36,455 bases of DNA. Source: Collinsella sp. UBA6357. GTDB lineage: Bacteria > Actinomycetota > Coriobacteriia > Coriobacteriales > Coriobacteriaceae. Below the pieces are notes generated by a model. It did not search any database. It saw only the letters and a list, made by a program, of their open reading frames with translations, and had not been told where the DNA came from. The DNA is taken from positions 48,465 to 84,919 of the forward strand of contig DJRP01000019.1 in the NCBI GenBank assembly GCA_002437815.1, read 5' to 3'. Both the position numbers and the translations under genes were made by a program. Shown here in pieces: positions 1 through 8,711 of this stretch (position 1 is its first letter; every line of letters starts with the position of its first letter).

Positions 1-42
1 GTTTTCAGGGGTTGGCCCGGACGGTCCCCGGACAACAGTGCG

Positions 43-1023
43 TTATTCAGCCATCTGAGCCTGGACGGCGGTGATGGCCACGACGCCCACGATGTCGTCG
101 GCAGAGCAGCCGCGCGACAGGTCGTTGACCGGCTTGGCGATGCCCTGCAGGATGGGGCCGTAGGCCTGAGCACCGGCGAAGCGCTGGACGAGCTTGTAGC
201 CGATGTTGCCGGCCTCGAGGTCGGGGAACACGAGGACATTGGCCTTGCCGGCGACAGACGAGCCGGGAGCCTTGAGCTGCGCGACGGTGGGCACGATGGC
301 GGCATCGAGCTGCAGGTCACCGTCGATGGCGAGCTCGGGCGCCTTCTCGTGGCAGAACTTGACGGCCTCCTGGACCTTCTTGGCGACCTCGCCGCCGGCC
401 GAGCCCATGGTGGAGTAGGACAGCATAGCCACGTGCGGCTCGACGGTGCCCATAAAGGTGGACCAGGAGTGCGCCGAGGCGATAGCGATCTCGGAGAGCT
501 CGTCAGAGGACGGGTTGATATTGAGGCCGCAGTCGGCAAAGATCAGCGTGCCGTCGGTGCCGAACTGAGGGGTCTCGGTGCACATGACGAAGAAGGCCGA
601 GACGAGCTTGGTGCCCGGGGCGGTCTTGAGGATCTGCAGGGCGGGACGCAGCGTGTCGGCGGTGGAGTGGCAGGCGCCGGAGACCAGGCCGTCGGCATCG
701 CCCATCTTGACCATCATGGTGCCAAAGTAAGTGGCGTCCATGACCTGGGCGCGGGCCTGCTCGATGGTGACGCCTTTCTTAGCGCGGAGCTCGGCGAACT
801 TCTGCGCGTACTCCTCATGCTTCTCGGCGGTCTTGGGATCGATGACGGTGGCGCCGGGAACGTCGATCTCGTCGGGGTTGCCCAAAATGACGAGCTTGGC
901 CAGGCCCTCGTCGATGATCTTCTTGGCGGCCTCGATGGTGCGCGGGTCCTCGCCCTCGGGAAGGACGATGGTCTTGAGGTCGGCCTTGGCGGCGGACTTC
1001 ATACGGTTGAGGAAATCGCTCAT
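43..1023 (-). CDS. pta: Phosphate acetyltransferase
   Basis: Phosphotransacetylase interconverts acetyl-CoA plus phosphate and acetyl phosphate plus CoA. With acetate kinase it yields ATP in fermentation. The 326-residue protein matches the short cytoplasmic form (about 320-330 residues) without the N-terminal regulatory domain of the enterobacterial enzyme. It opens with the typical KTIVLPEGEDPRTIEAAKK block, and shows GDADGLVSGACHST and a C-terminal VFPDLEAGNIGYKLVQRFAG block. Reading is open further upstream, but the ATG at 1023 has an AAGGAG site a few bases before it and starts where the family starts. The gene reads leftwards, so ackA, its usual partner, would lie beyond position 1; this cannot be checked here. 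Confidence 0.96.
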   Translation of the reverse strand: MSDFLNRMKSAAKADLKTIVLPEGEDPRTIEAAKKIIDEGLAKLVILGNPDEIDVPGATVIDPKTAEKHEEYAQKFAELRAKKGVTIEQARAQVMDATYFGTMMVKMGDADGLVSGACHSTADTLRPALQILKTAPGTKLVSAFFVMCTETPQFGTDGTLIFADCGLNINPSSDELSEIAIASAHSWSTFMGTVEPHVAMLSYSTMGSAGGEVAKKVQEAVKFCHEKAPELAIDGDLQLDAAIVPTVAQLKAPGSSVAGKANVLVFPDLEAGNIGYKLVQRFAGAQAYGPILQGIAKPVNDLSRGCSADDIVGVVAITAVQAQMAE

Positions 1024-1079
1024 GTTTCTCCTTACAAGCGTTTCTCTAAGCTCCAGGTCCGTGGGTGCCCACTGAAATA

Positions 1080-1099
1080 AACCCGCTGGTGGCGGGTCT
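1080..1099 (-). promoter_or_regulatory. Hairpin in the pta leader
   Basis: A short inverted repeat (ACCCGC, loop tggt, GCGGGT on either strand) lies about 60 bases before the pta start. On the pta sense strand it is followed by TTTATTT. It could be a weak attenuator or an mRNA-stabilising hairpin. I cannot match the leader to a known riboswitch class. Confidence 0.35.
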
Positions 1100-1152
1100 A
1101 TCTTGCAAAGTTGTGAGCCGCGGTGCTTGAGCTTTCCTTGTGTGGCAAAGTC

Positions 1153-1178
1153 ATTATAGGACGCATTAGCGCTATAAT
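1153..1178. promoter_or_regulatory. Divergent -10 hexamers for pta and glf
   Basis: Two perfect TATAAT hexamers face away from each other: one on the minus strand at 1153-1158, toward pta, and one on the plus strand at 1173-1178, toward glf. Only 14 bases separate them, so the two polymerase footprints would overlap. Neither has a good -35 hexamer at 17 bases. The promoter reading is inference from the hexamers and the divergent gene layout. Confidence 0.45.
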
Positions 1179-1214
1179 CGCTCTGATAAATATGGCTCGT
1201 CGCCACGGTTTAAT

Positions 1215-1246
1215 AAAAGCCCAGCTAGATGTGCATATGGGCTTTT
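1215..1246 (+). promoter_or_regulatory. Terminator-like hairpin in the glf leader
   Basis: A perfect 9-base inverted repeat (AAAAGCCCA at 1215-1223, TGGGCTTTT at 1238-1246, loop 14 bases) ends four bases before the AAGGAG ribosome site of glf. The right arm ends in four Ts. It could end leader transcripts early, mask the ribosome site, or act as a protein operator. Confidence 0.5.
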
Positions 1247-1261
1247 GAGCAAGGAGTATCG

Positions 1262-2464
1262 ATGCAGATTACCTCTGGTCTACCCGAAGGGTTTAATGCA
1301 GGCGCCTACGACATGATCGTCGTCGGTGCGGGCTATGCCGGCGCTGTGTGCGCCCGTCGTCTCGCCGAGACCATCGGCTACCGCGTCGCCGTGCTCGAGC
1401 GTCGCCCCCACATCGCGGGCAACGCCTATGACTGCAAAGACGAGGCCGGCATCCTGATCCATGAGTACGGCCCGCATATCTACCATACCTTTAACGAGCG
1501 CGTGCATAACTTCTTGTCGCGCTTTACCAAGTGGACCGATTACCAGCATAAAGTGCTCGCCAACATTCACGGTACGCTCATGCCGGTGCCGTTCAACCAT
1601 CGCAGCCTTTTGCTTGCGTTTGGCGAGGAGCGTGGCGAGCAGCTCTATCAGAAGCTCGTCGACACCTTCGGGCACGACGTCAAGGTGCCCATCATGGAGC
1701 TGCGCAAGAAGAACGACCCCGATCTTGCCGAGGTTGCCGATTACGTCTACGAAAACGTCTTTTTGCACTACACGATGAAGCAGTGGGGTCAGACACCCGA
1801 TCAGATCGATCCCTCGATCACGGGCCGCGTCCCCGTCTTTATCGGTGATGACGACCGCTACTTCCCACAGGCGCCGTTCCAGGGCATGCCGGCCGACGGC
1901 TACACCGCGCTGTTCGAGCGTATGCTCGATCACGACCTCATCGACGTGTTCTGCGATGTCGATGCCCGCGATATCTTCGAGATCGATGAGACCACGGTCA
2001 AAATCGACGGTAAGGTCTACGGTGGCGAGATCGTCTACACCGGCCCGCTCGATGAGCTGTTCGACCTTGATCTTGGCGCGCTGCCGTACCGCACGCTCGA
2101 CATGAAGTTCGAGACCCTTGACCAGGATCAGTTCCAACCGGTGGGTACCGTCAACTACACCACGAGCGAGGACTTCACGCGCATCACCGAGTTCAAGAAC
2201 ATGACCGGTCAGGTGCTGCCCGGCAAGACCACCATCATGAAGGAATACTCCAAGGCCTATACGCCCGGCTCCGGCGAGACGCCGTACTATGCGATTCTCG
2301 ATCCCGAGAACCGCGATCTGTACGAGCGCTATCTGGAGCGCGTGCAAAACCTCACTAACTTCCATCCGGTGGGCCGTCTTGCCGAGTATCGCTACTACGA
2401 CATGGACGCCGTGACCAACTCCGCCCTCGACCTCTCGGATGAGATTATTGCCTGCCATGCATAA
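1262..2464 (+). CDS. glf: UDP-galactopyranose mutase
   Basis: This flavoenzyme converts UDP-galactopyranose to UDP-galactofuranose, the donor for galactofuranose-containing surface glycans. The 400-residue cytoplasmic protein has the FAD-binding GAGYAG motif near residues 22-27 and the Glf signatures HEYGPHIYHTF, KQWGQTP and PYYAI. RYYDMD stands near the C-terminus. The ATG at 1262 is preferred over an upstream in-frame start because AAGGAG lies five bases before it. The last eight bases overlap the start of the glycosyltransferase, so the two are probably translated together. Together they suggest a small galactofuranose-transfer cassette. No other polysaccharide genes are visible next to it. 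Confidence 0.95.
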   Translation: MQITSGLPEGFNAGAYDMIVVGAGYAGAVCARRLAETIGYRVAVLERRPHIAGNAYDCKDEAGILIHEYGPHIYHTFNERVHNFLSRFTKWTDYQHKVLANIHGTLMPVPFNHRSLLLAFGEERGEQLYQKLVDTFGHDVKVPIMELRKKNDPDLAEVADYVYENVFLHYTMKQWGQTPDQIDPSITGRVPVFIGDDDRYFPQAPFQGMPADGYTALFERMLDHDLIDVFCDVDARDIFEIDETTVKIDGKVYGGEIVYTGPLDELFDLDLGALPYRTLDMKFETLDQDQFQPVGTVNYTTSEDFTRITEFKNMTGQVLPGKTTIMKEYSKAYTPGSGETPYYAILDPENRDLYERYLERVQNLTNFHPVGRLAEYRYYDMDAVTNSALDLSDEIIACHA

Positions 2465-3488
2465 AGTCATAACGTTCGGTATTCCGTCCTATAACGCCGC
2501 CAAGGACATGGACCATTGCATCACCTCCATCCTGGAGGGGAGCGATTATGCCACCGATGTCGAGATCATCATCGTCGACGACGGCAGCCATGACGAGACC
2601 CCGGTCAAGGCCGATGAATGGGAGGCCCGTTATCCGGGCATCATCCGTGCCGTGCATCAGCAAAACGGCGGTCACGGCATCGCCGTGCTGTCGGGTCTTC
2701 GCGAGGCTCAGGGCACGTATTACAAGGTTGTCGATTCCGATGACTGGCTCGATGGCGAGGCCCTGTCGACCATGCTGTCCGTGCTGCGCGGTTTCGAAGA
2801 GCGCGAGCAGCGTGTCGATCTGTTTATCTCGAACTACGTGTACGAGAAGGTCTTCGAGGGAACCCATCAGGAGATCGGTTACAAAACGGCTCTGCCGCGC
2901 AAGCGCATCTTTGGATGGGACGAGATCGGTCGCTTCCGCCCTGATCAGAACCTGCTCATGCACAGCCTATGCTATCGCACGGATCTGCTGCGCGAGGCGA
3001 ACCTTCCCATGCCGCCGCACACGTTCTATGTCGACAACATCTACGCCTACGTGCCCTTGCCGCATTGCAAGACCATGTACTATGCCGACATCGACCTGTA
3101 CCGTTACTTTATCGGGCGAGAGGGGCAGAGTGTCAACGAAGCCACGATGGTCAAGCGTTTGGACCAGCAGTTTCGTGTGACGCGCATCATGATGGACGCG
3201 TTCCATCTGTATGAGGATATCGAATCGACCCGCCTGCGCAACTACATGATGGGCTACTTCACCATGATGATGGCCATCTGTTCGGTCTTCACCAAGTTGT
3301 CCGACGAGGAGGGTGCGGAGGAGCGCCTGCAGGCCTTGTGGAGCGATCTGAAGGACTACGATGCCCGTATGTATAAGCATGCCCGCTTTGGCGTGATGGG
3401 TCTCTTCACCAATCTTCCGAGCCGTGCCGGCGAGAAGACCACGATCGGCCTGTACCGCTTGGCGTCGAAGATCTTCAAGTTCAACTAA
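2457..3488 (+). CDS. Family 2 glycosyltransferase (possible galactofuranosyltransferase)
   Basis: A 343-residue GT-A fold glycosyltransferase of family GT2. It starts with a typical ITFGIPSYNA strand, then the nucleotide-binding DDGSHDE (about 41-47) and the metal-binding DSDDW (about 93-97). The C-terminal half (FYVDNIYAYVPLPHCK, then DLYRYFIGREGQS) resembles GT2 enzymes that add sugars to surface glycans. There is no clear membrane segment, so it probably acts on the cytoplasmic face. The start at 2457 overlaps the stop of glf; an in-frame ATG at 2439 is possible, and neither has a strong ribosome site, which fits translational coupling. Galactofuranose as donor sugar is inferred only from the coupling to glf. 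Confidence 0.88.
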   Translation: MHKVITFGIPSYNAAKDMDHCITSILEGSDYATDVEIIIVDDGSHDETPVKADEWEARYPGIIRAVHQQNGGHGIAVLSGLREAQGTYYKVVDSDDWLDGEALSTMLSVLRGFEEREQRVDLFISNYVYEKVFEGTHQEIGYKTALPRKRIFGWDEIGRFRPDQNLLMHSLCYRTDLLREANLPMPPHTFYVDNIYAYVPLPHCKTMYYADIDLYRYFIGREGQSVNEATMVKRLDQQFRVTRIMMDAFHLYEDIESTRLRNYMMGYFTMMMAICSVFTKLSDEEGAEERLQALWSDLKDYDARMYKHARFGVMGLFTNLPSRAGEKTTIGLYRLASKIFKFN

Positions 3489-3494
3489 CCCGTG

Positions 3495-3524
3495 TTTCGA
3501 TCGGGGCGATGCGCTAGATCGAAA
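3495..3524. terminator. Convergent hairpin, possible two-way terminator
   Basis: TTTCGATC at 3495-3502 pairs with GATCGAAA at 3517-3524. The hairpin sits in the 25-base gap between the converging glycosyltransferase and permease genes and overlaps the permease stop codon. Both strands end in a short T run, so it may work both ways. The stem is only eight pairs. Confidence 0.5.
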
Positions 3525-4968
3525 TCAAACCCAGGGCAAGGAGCACCAGAGCCGCAGCAGCCGCGATCACGATGACGGCCGCTGCGGCTTTTTCTTTGCG
3601 ATTCAGCGGGGTCTGATCTCCATATTGGCGACGGGCGCGCACATAGAAATAGATGCCCGGCACATAGGCCACGCAGCAAAGCGCCAGAAGATGCAACCCC
3701 GATACGGCGATTGCGACCAGCAGGAACACACAGGCGATCGCGGCGATGACCTGCGCCCTACGCATGCCCGGACGGGCATGGTTGCGGTGTGCGTAGCGCG
3801 CCATATACGCCGCGGCGAGGGTCCACGAGACCACGATCGATGCCGTGCAGAGCGAATAGGCAAACTGGTAGGCCTCGCTCGAGAACATCACCAGGATGGC
3901 GAGCAGCTGCGTCATAGCGCCGGTCGCGATCAGGCTGAGCGTGGGGGCACCGTTAACGTTGAGCTGGGCAAAGCTGCGGGGGAGCAGCTCCATCTGCGCC
4001 ATCTCGAGCATGGCTTCCGATGCCAGCATGGTGTAGGAGAGCCATGCTCCCAAAATGGAAACAAGCAGGCCCGCCGTGATGAACGCCCCGCCGACGTCCC
4101 CGGCGACCAGCGAGAAGATAAGGGGCATCGAGGGCGCGCCGATCAGGGCGATCTCCTCGCGCGGCAAAAAGCCGTAGGGCAGGATCGACGCGGCAACGTA
4201 GATCACCACGAGTGCCGTGGCGCCCAAGACGGTGGCACGAGATACGTCTCGACGATCGCGGGCGCGATGTCCCAGCACCGTCGCCCCCTCCATGCCCACA
4301 AAGACCCACATCATGACCATGAGGCAGTTGGAAATCTGGGCTGGGACCGAGCCGGTGCCCACCGCACCGGACCCGGCGATATTGTTATGGAGCGTACCCC
4401 AAAAATCCTCGGTAAAGACGCGTCCATCAAAGACGAAAAGCATGGCGACGATAAAGACGAAAATCGGCACGAGCTTGCAGACCATGACGATGGCGTTGAC
4501 GATAGATGCCTCTTCGACACCGTGGTTGACCAGGGCGATGAGAAACCAGTTGATAATCGATATGATGACGACGCCCGGTATGCCCAACGGTCCCTGCAAC
4601 GCGGGGATAAAGAAGCTGAGGGCGGTGATGAACATCACGCCAAAGGCCACGGCGCCGATCCAGATCGAAAGCCAATAACCCCATCCCGAGATAAAGCCGG
4701 CAAAGCGTCCGAATCCTTCGCGGGCGTAGTCGATCAGACCGTTGAGATCGGGACGTTCGAGCGATAGGCGACCGAAGGTGTTGGCCAGGGCCATGAAGCC
4801 GATGCCGACGATCGCCCACGCGATAAGCGCGGGTCCCGGCGATGCGGCTTTTGCCACGTCGCTCGAAAGGGCGAAAACGCCCGATCCGATAGAAGAGCTG
4901 ATGACAAGTGCGATAAGGCCCATGAGTCCGATGCCGGGCTGTGTGGACGGTGGGTTGTCTTTGGTCAT
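3514..4968 (-). CDS. APC-family amino acid permease, basic amino acid/polyamine antiporter type
   Basis: A 484-residue polytopic membrane protein of the amino acid-polyamine-organocation superfamily. TM1 carries the substrate-binding SSIGSGVFAL segment, and there are about twelve hydrophobic stretches. The GMEGATVLGHRARDRRDV loop resembles arginine/ornithine and related APA-type antiporters, but the exact substrate cannot be read from sequence. The first ATG that fits the family is at 4968, with only a weak ribosome site. It lies 37 bases downstream of the S58-type peptidase on the same strand, so it probably shares its transcript. The pair could handle peptide-derived amino acids. A link to the arginine genes at 11.8-15.8 kb is possible but not shown by position. 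Confidence 0.88.
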   Translation of the reverse strand: MTKDNPPSTQPGIGLMGLIALVISSSIGSGVFALSSDVAKAASPGPALIAWAIVGIGFMALANTFGRLSLERPDLNGLIDYAREGFGRFAGFISGWGYWLSIWIGAVAFGVMFITALSFFIPALQGPLGIPGVVIISIINWFLIALVNHGVEEASIVNAIVMVCKLVPIFVFIVAMLFVFDGRVFTEDFWGTLHNNIAGSGAVGTGSVPAQISNCLMVMMWVFVGMEGATVLGHRARDRRDVSRATVLGATALVVIYVAASILPYGFLPREEIALIGAPSMPLIFSLVAGDVGGAFITAGLLVSILGAWLSYTMLASEAMLEMAQMELLPRSFAQLNVNGAPTLSLIATGAMTQLLAILVMFSSEAYQFAYSLCTASIVVSWTLAAAYMARYAHRNHARPGMRRAQVIAAIACVFLLVAIAVSGLHLLALCCVAYVPGIYFYVRARRQYGDQTPLNRKEKAAAAVIVIAAAAALVLLALGLISI

Positions 4969-5005
4969 GACGGTCTTTCGAGATGGGGTGGGGGATAGAG
5001 CTTGT

Positions 5006-6007
5006 CTAATGGGCGAGGCTCGCGGCACCGGGAACGCCGTGGGCGCTCGTGGCCGAGCGACAGCCCTCGACGATGGCGCTCTCGAGCACGCGAACGGCGA
5101 GCATCCCAAGAAGATCCATGGGAAGGGGCGTCTCGATCTGGCCTGAGGCGAGCACGTAGATGGTGTCGCCGTCGTTGGTGGTATGTGTGGGGCGAATGAC
5201 GTGGGCGTAGGCATCGGCGGCCATTTGGGCCAGCTTGGTGCACTGGGCCTTTGTGAGCTTGGCGTTGGTGATGAGGCAGCTGATGGTGGTGTTGGTGCGA
5301 TCGAGCGGCATCTCGAGGGTATCGGCGGCCGCGAAGGCGGCCTCTTCCATCGAGACGATATCGTTGCCCTGTGCGGTGGCGCGCATGCCAGCTACCCATG
5401 ATCCCGTGGCGGGGTCGATGACGTTGCCACAAGCGTTGACCGACACCAGGGCGCCCATCTGCAACGCGCCCAGTGCCAGCGCCTGGGCACCCAGGCCGCC
5501 CTGCATCGCATGGTCGGGGCCCATGAGCTTGCCCACCGTGGCACCCGTGCCGGCCCCGATGTTGCCCTGTGCATTCGCGTGGCCGCCGTTGTCGAGTGCG
5601 TCGCATGTGGCGGCGACGCCCTCGGCGATGCCGGGACGCACGGTGGCATCGGCATAGGCAAGATCGAAGATGCAGCTCGAGCATACGATCGGCACCTGTG
5701 TGGGGCCGACGGGCAGGCCGATGTTGCGGCTCTCGAGCTCGCGGGCCACACCCGAAGCTGCCTCGAGGCCAAAAGCGGATCCGCCCGAGAGACAGACGGC
5801 ATGGACGACATCGACGGTGTTCTCGGGACGCAGCAGGTCGGTTTCGCGCGAGGCGGGGGCACCGCCGCGGACGTCGACGCCGCCGGTTGCGCCCTGGGGC
5901 GCCACGATGACGGTGCAGCCGGTTCCTGCCTGCTCATTGGTCGCGTGACCGACGCTAAAGCCGGCGATGTCCGACACGTTGATATGCTTGAGGGATGAAG
6001 TGTTCAT
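5006..6007 (-). CDS. P1 (S58/DmpA-like) family peptidase
   Basis: A 333-residue member of the N-terminal-nucleophile L-aminopeptidase/D-esterase family related to DmpA and BapA. The precursor cleaves itself before a Ser or Thr, which becomes the nucleophile. Here the conserved NTTISCLITNA block places the likely nucleophile at Thr240, after Asn239. Other family marks are GFSVGHATNEQAGTGCTV at the N-terminus, LSGGSAFGLEAASGV, and GNIGAGTGATVGK. The start at 6007 has AAGGAA before it; longer in-frame reading has no family match and runs through the maf terminator. No signal peptide is visible, so it is probably cytoplasmic. The permease follows 37 bases downstream. Confidence 0.92.
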   Translation of the reverse strand: MNTSSLKHINVSDIAGFSVGHATNEQAGTGCTVIVAPQGATGGVDVRGGAPASRETDLLRPENTVDVVHAVCLSGGSAFGLEAASGVARELESRNIGLPVGPTQVPIVCSSCIFDLAYADATVRPGIAEGVAATCDALDNGGHANAQGNIGAGTGATVGKLMGPDHAMQGGLGAQALALGALQMGALVSVNACGNVIDPATGSWVAGMRATAQGNDIVSMEEAAFAAADTLEMPLDRTNTTISCLITNAKLTKAQCTKLAQMAADAYAHVIRPTHTTNDGDTIYVLASGQIETPLPMDLLGMLAVRVLESAIVEGCRSATSAHGVPGAASLAH

Positions 6008-6029
6008 ACTGTTCCTTTTGGGTTTGATC

Positions 6030-6062
6030 AAAAAGCCCGGCTCCACTGTTGCGGGGCCGGGC
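6030..6062 (-). terminator. Rho-independent terminator after maf
   Basis: On the minus strand, a GCCCGGCCCC stem pairs with GGAGCCGGGC (one imperfect pair) and is followed by TTTTT. It lies between the maf stop and the peptidase start and separates the two transcripts. The peptidase ribosome site lies just beyond it. Confidence 0.85.
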
Positions 6063-6079
6063 AAGGTGGCGGTTGATGG

Positions 6080-6658
6080 CTAGCGATATGCCTTGAGCTT
6101 TCGTGCGAGCTCGGCGATCGGCAATCCGACCACATTATAGAAGTCGCCGTTGATTTTCTTGACGAGCATGCGGCCGCCGGTCCCCTGGATGCCGTAGGCG
6201 CCCGCTTTGTCGAGCGGCTCGCCGCTGGCGACATACGCCTCGATCTGCTCGTCGGTGAGATCATAGAAGGTCACGTCGGTCACAACGGTAAACGACTCGC
6301 TCTGAGCCGCCTGGTATAGGGCGGGATCGGCGGCTTGGATGATGGCGACGCCGGTTGCCACCTGATGTGTCTTGCCCGAAAGATCGCGCAGCATGCGCAT
6401 GGCATCGTGCGCATCGCGGGGCTTTCCCAAGATCTCGCCATCATGCGTGACGATGGTGTCTGCCGCCACGACGATCTCTGCGGGTTGCGCCTGGTTGGCA
6501 ACGGCGGCCGCCTTGGACCGTGCGAGACGCTCGACAAGGACGAGCGGAGACTCATCTGCATGTGGCGTCTCGTCGATATCGGCCGGTACGATGCGGCAAT
6601 CATACCCGGCCTCGCGCATGAGCTCGATGCGACGGGGCGATTGGGAGGCGAGGATCAC
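6080..6658 (-). CDS. maf: Maf-family nucleoside triphosphate pyrophosphatase
   Basis: Maf proteins hydrolyse non-canonical or surplus nucleoside triphosphates (dTTP/UTP or m7GTP types) to monophosphate and pyrophosphate and are linked with septum control. The 192-residue protein has the N-terminal SQSPRRIELM motif, the EIVVAADTIV strand with the catalytic Asp, GKPRDAHDAMRMLRDLSGK, and the C-terminal GAYGIQGTGG block. The start is GTG at 6658, and its GTGA overlaps the TGA stop of the DJ-1-like gene upstream, so translation is probably coupled. A Rho-independent hairpin follows the gene. Confidence 0.95.
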   Translation of the reverse strand: MILASQSPRRIELMREAGYDCRIVPADIDETPHADESPLVLVERLARSKAAAVANQAQPAEIVVAADTIVTHDGEILGKPRDAHDAMRMLRDLSGKTHQVATGVAIIQAADPALYQAAQSESFTVVTDVTFYDLTDEQIEAYVASGEPLDKAGAYGIQGTGGRMLVKKINGDFYNVVGLPIAELARKLKAYR

Positions 6659-7197
6659 AGCTGGATGCCTCCCGCGACCTTTTCGATGGCCTTGTCGCCG
6701 GCAAGGGCCTTGAGGATCTCGAGCGCAAAGGGCAGCGATTGAGCCATGCCGCTTGCGGTGATGATGTTGCCGTCGACGGTCACCTTGTCGCCGGTGTAGG
6801 TGCCGGCCGGGAAGCTTTTCTCAAAGCCGGGGAAGCACGTTGCGCGACGTCCCTCGAGCAGATCGAGCTCGCCGAGAATAAAGGGCGCGGCGCAGATGGC
6901 GCCGACGAGCTTGGTGGCGGTGAACTCTTCGACCAGGGCGCAGACGCGCTGATCGGCGCGCAGGTTGGTGGCGCCGGGCAGACCACCGGGCAGGACGATG
7001 CAGTCGTATTCGTTGAAGTCGATGTCGGCGAGCAGCGCGTCGCAGGTGATGGGGATCTGAAGCGAGCTCACGACCTCGCGGGTGGGCATGATCGACACCA
7101 AGGTGGCGCGAACGCCGCCGCGACGCATGACGTCGACGGTGGTGAGACATTCGATGGTTTCAAAGCCATCGGCAACAAGGACGGCAACGCTGGGCAT
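6655..7197 (-). CDS. DJ-1/PfpI family protein
   Basis: A 180-residue single-domain protein of the DJ-1/ThiJ/PfpI superfamily. Members include deglycase, chaperone and redox-sensing proteins. Glu16 in the GFETIE motif and Cys102 in the GAICAAP nucleophile elbow form the conserved pair of the DJ-1 subgroup. LPGGLPGATNL is also typical. The ATG at 7197 follows an AAAGGAA site. It is the first gene of a two-gene unit, overlapping maf by four bases. The substrate or stress role cannot be told from sequence. Confidence 0.92.
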   Translation of the reverse strand: MPSVAVLVADGFETIECLTTVDVMRRGGVRATLVSIMPTREVVSSLQIPITCDALLADIDFNEYDCIVLPGGLPGATNLRADQRVCALVEEFTATKLVGAICAAPFILGELDLLEGRRATCFPGFEKSFPAGTYTGDKVTVDGNIITASGMAQSLPFALEILKALAGDKAIEKVAGGIQL

Positions 7198-7286
7198 GGC
7201 GGTTCCTTTCGTCGGAGTGCGGTTGAGGTTCTATATACCCGCTGCTGCACGGGTGGAGCCCGCGGATCGGCGGGTGCGCGACATTT

Positions 7287-8624
7287 CTAGGCAAGGGGTC
7301 CGCGAGAACGGAGGCGCTTGAGGTGCACGACGGTCTCGCAATGGAAGGTTTGCGGGAACAGGTCGACCGGAGTGATACGCACCGGCTCGAAGGTCCCCTC
7401 ATCGCGAAAACGCTTGAGGTCGCGGGCGAGGGTGGCGGGGTCGCAGCTCACATAGGCAACATCGCGTGCGCTCGTCCCCGCGATCAGGTCGATGGCCTCG
7501 GGCGCGAGTCCTGCCCGAGGCGGGTCGACGAGCAGCACGTCAGCATCCTCGTCAGGGAACTCGCGCACGGCGTCGCCGCCGATGACGTCGACGTTGTCGA
7601 GTTTGTTGATCTCGAGGTTGCGGCGCAGGTCGCGTACGGCGGGACCGTAGGCCTCGACGGCCGCCACGTAGTCGGCGCGACGGGCGAGCGGCAGGGTGAA
7701 GGTGCCGGCTCCGCAGTACAGGTCGATGGCGAGCTCGCCGGGCTGCGGGTCGAGCGCGTCTAAGGCAAGATCGATCAGGATCTCGGCGGCCTTGGTATTG
7801 ACCTGGAAAAACGACGGGGCCGAAAGGCGCATTTCGCCGCCGGCGATGTTTTCGGTCCAAGAGCCCTCGCCGGCGAGCACCTCGACTTTCGAGACACGGC
7901 GGGCCGCCTTCTCTCCCTTGCTCATGACGCGGACGACGCTCGTGGGGTGAACCGCATCTTCGAGTATCTGGGCTACGCGGGCCCGGGGAAACGCGCCCGT
8001 GGGCGTCCAGAGCGCCACCTCAAGGGCGTTGGTGCGTCGCGAGGCGCGAATCCCCACCCGCTCCAGCCCCAGCTGGTCGTGACCGCCGTTCAAAAAATTG
8101 AGGGCGCCCACCACGGATTTGATGACACGGGGAAACTGCTTGTCGAAGAGGGGGCAGGCATCGATGGCCACAAAGCGATCGGGGTCGACGCCGTGCATGC
8201 ACAGGCGGTTACGGCCGTTGACGACGGCGGGTTGAAGCTCCACTTTGTTGCGATAACCCCAGTCGTTCTTCGCGACATGGATGCGCGCCATCAGCGTTTC
8301 GAGCTCTTCGGCAGAAAACTTGCCGATGCGCATTAGCGCCGAGCGCAGATTACTTTCCTTAGCGGCGAGCTGGGCATCATATGAGAGGGCGCCCCAGCTG
8401 CATCCGCCGCAGACACCTACAAAGGGGCAGGGCGGTTGAACACGATGCGGACTGGGTTCTAGAACCTTTGTCACGCGAGCGCGTGAGAACGATTTGCCAT
8501 CCGAGACCACCTCGGCATCAACGACATCGCCGATCAAGCCTCCCTGTACAAAGATCGCCTTGCCGTCCTCGGCGTGCGCCAAGCCGTCGGCGCCATAGGT
8601 CATCGATTCGATGGTGAGTTTCAA
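7287..8624 (-). CDS. rlmD: TrmA/RlmD-type RNA (uracil-5-)-methyltransferase with iron-sulphur cluster
   Basis: This SAM-dependent enzyme methylates C5 of a uridine in RNA, most likely 23S rRNA (RlmC, RlmD or RlmCD role). An N-terminal TRAM-like domain is followed by CPFVGVCGGC, three of the four cysteines of a 4Fe-4S cluster; the fourth is probably in DACPLF. The Rossmann SAM site is DLYCGAGTFTLPLA, with LLVDPPRAGL and the catalytic-cysteine motif YVSCDPATLARD behind it. A Glu in the C-terminal ETVVHL is the likely base. The start is uncertain: the TTG at 8624 gives a family-like MKLTIESMTYGADGLAH opening (445 residues), but reading is open to a TTG at 8684. Which uridine it modifies is not determinable. 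Confidence 0.88.
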   Translation of the reverse strand: MKLTIESMTYGADGLAHAEDGKAIFVQGGLIGDVVDAEVVSDGKSFSRARVTKVLEPSPHRVQPPCPFVGVCGGCSWGALSYDAQLAAKESNLRSALMRIGKFSAEELETLMARIHVAKNDWGYRNKVELQPAVVNGRNRLCMHGVDPDRFVAIDACPLFDKQFPRVIKSVVGALNFLNGGHDQLGLERVGIRASRRTNALEVALWTPTGAFPRARVAQILEDAVHPTSVVRVMSKGEKAARRVSKVEVLAGEGSWTENIAGGEMRLSAPSFFQVNTKAAEILIDLALDALDPQPGELAIDLYCGAGTFTLPLARRADYVAAVEAYGPAVRDLRRNLEINKLDNVDVIGGDAVREFPDEDADVLLVDPPRAGLAPEAIDLIAGTSARDVAYVSCDPATLARDLKRFRDEGTFEPVRITPVDLFPQTFHCETVVHLKRLRSRGPLA

Positions 8625-8711
8625 AATGCTCGCCTGCCCCTCATTACGTTTAACGTACCTATGGTAGCAGGCGAGCAGGGGCAACGCGTTGAAAGCGACG
8701 TGCTGGGAGCG

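Noticed and set aside
1024..1206. Longer N-terminal extension of Pta
   Set aside because: The extra 61 residues contain no family similarity, cross the likely promoter, and lack a ribosome site.
3424..4767. A 447-codon plus-strand open frame over the permease gene
   Set aside because: His/Asp/Arg-rich shadow translation without membrane segments; the minus-strand permease reads convincingly.
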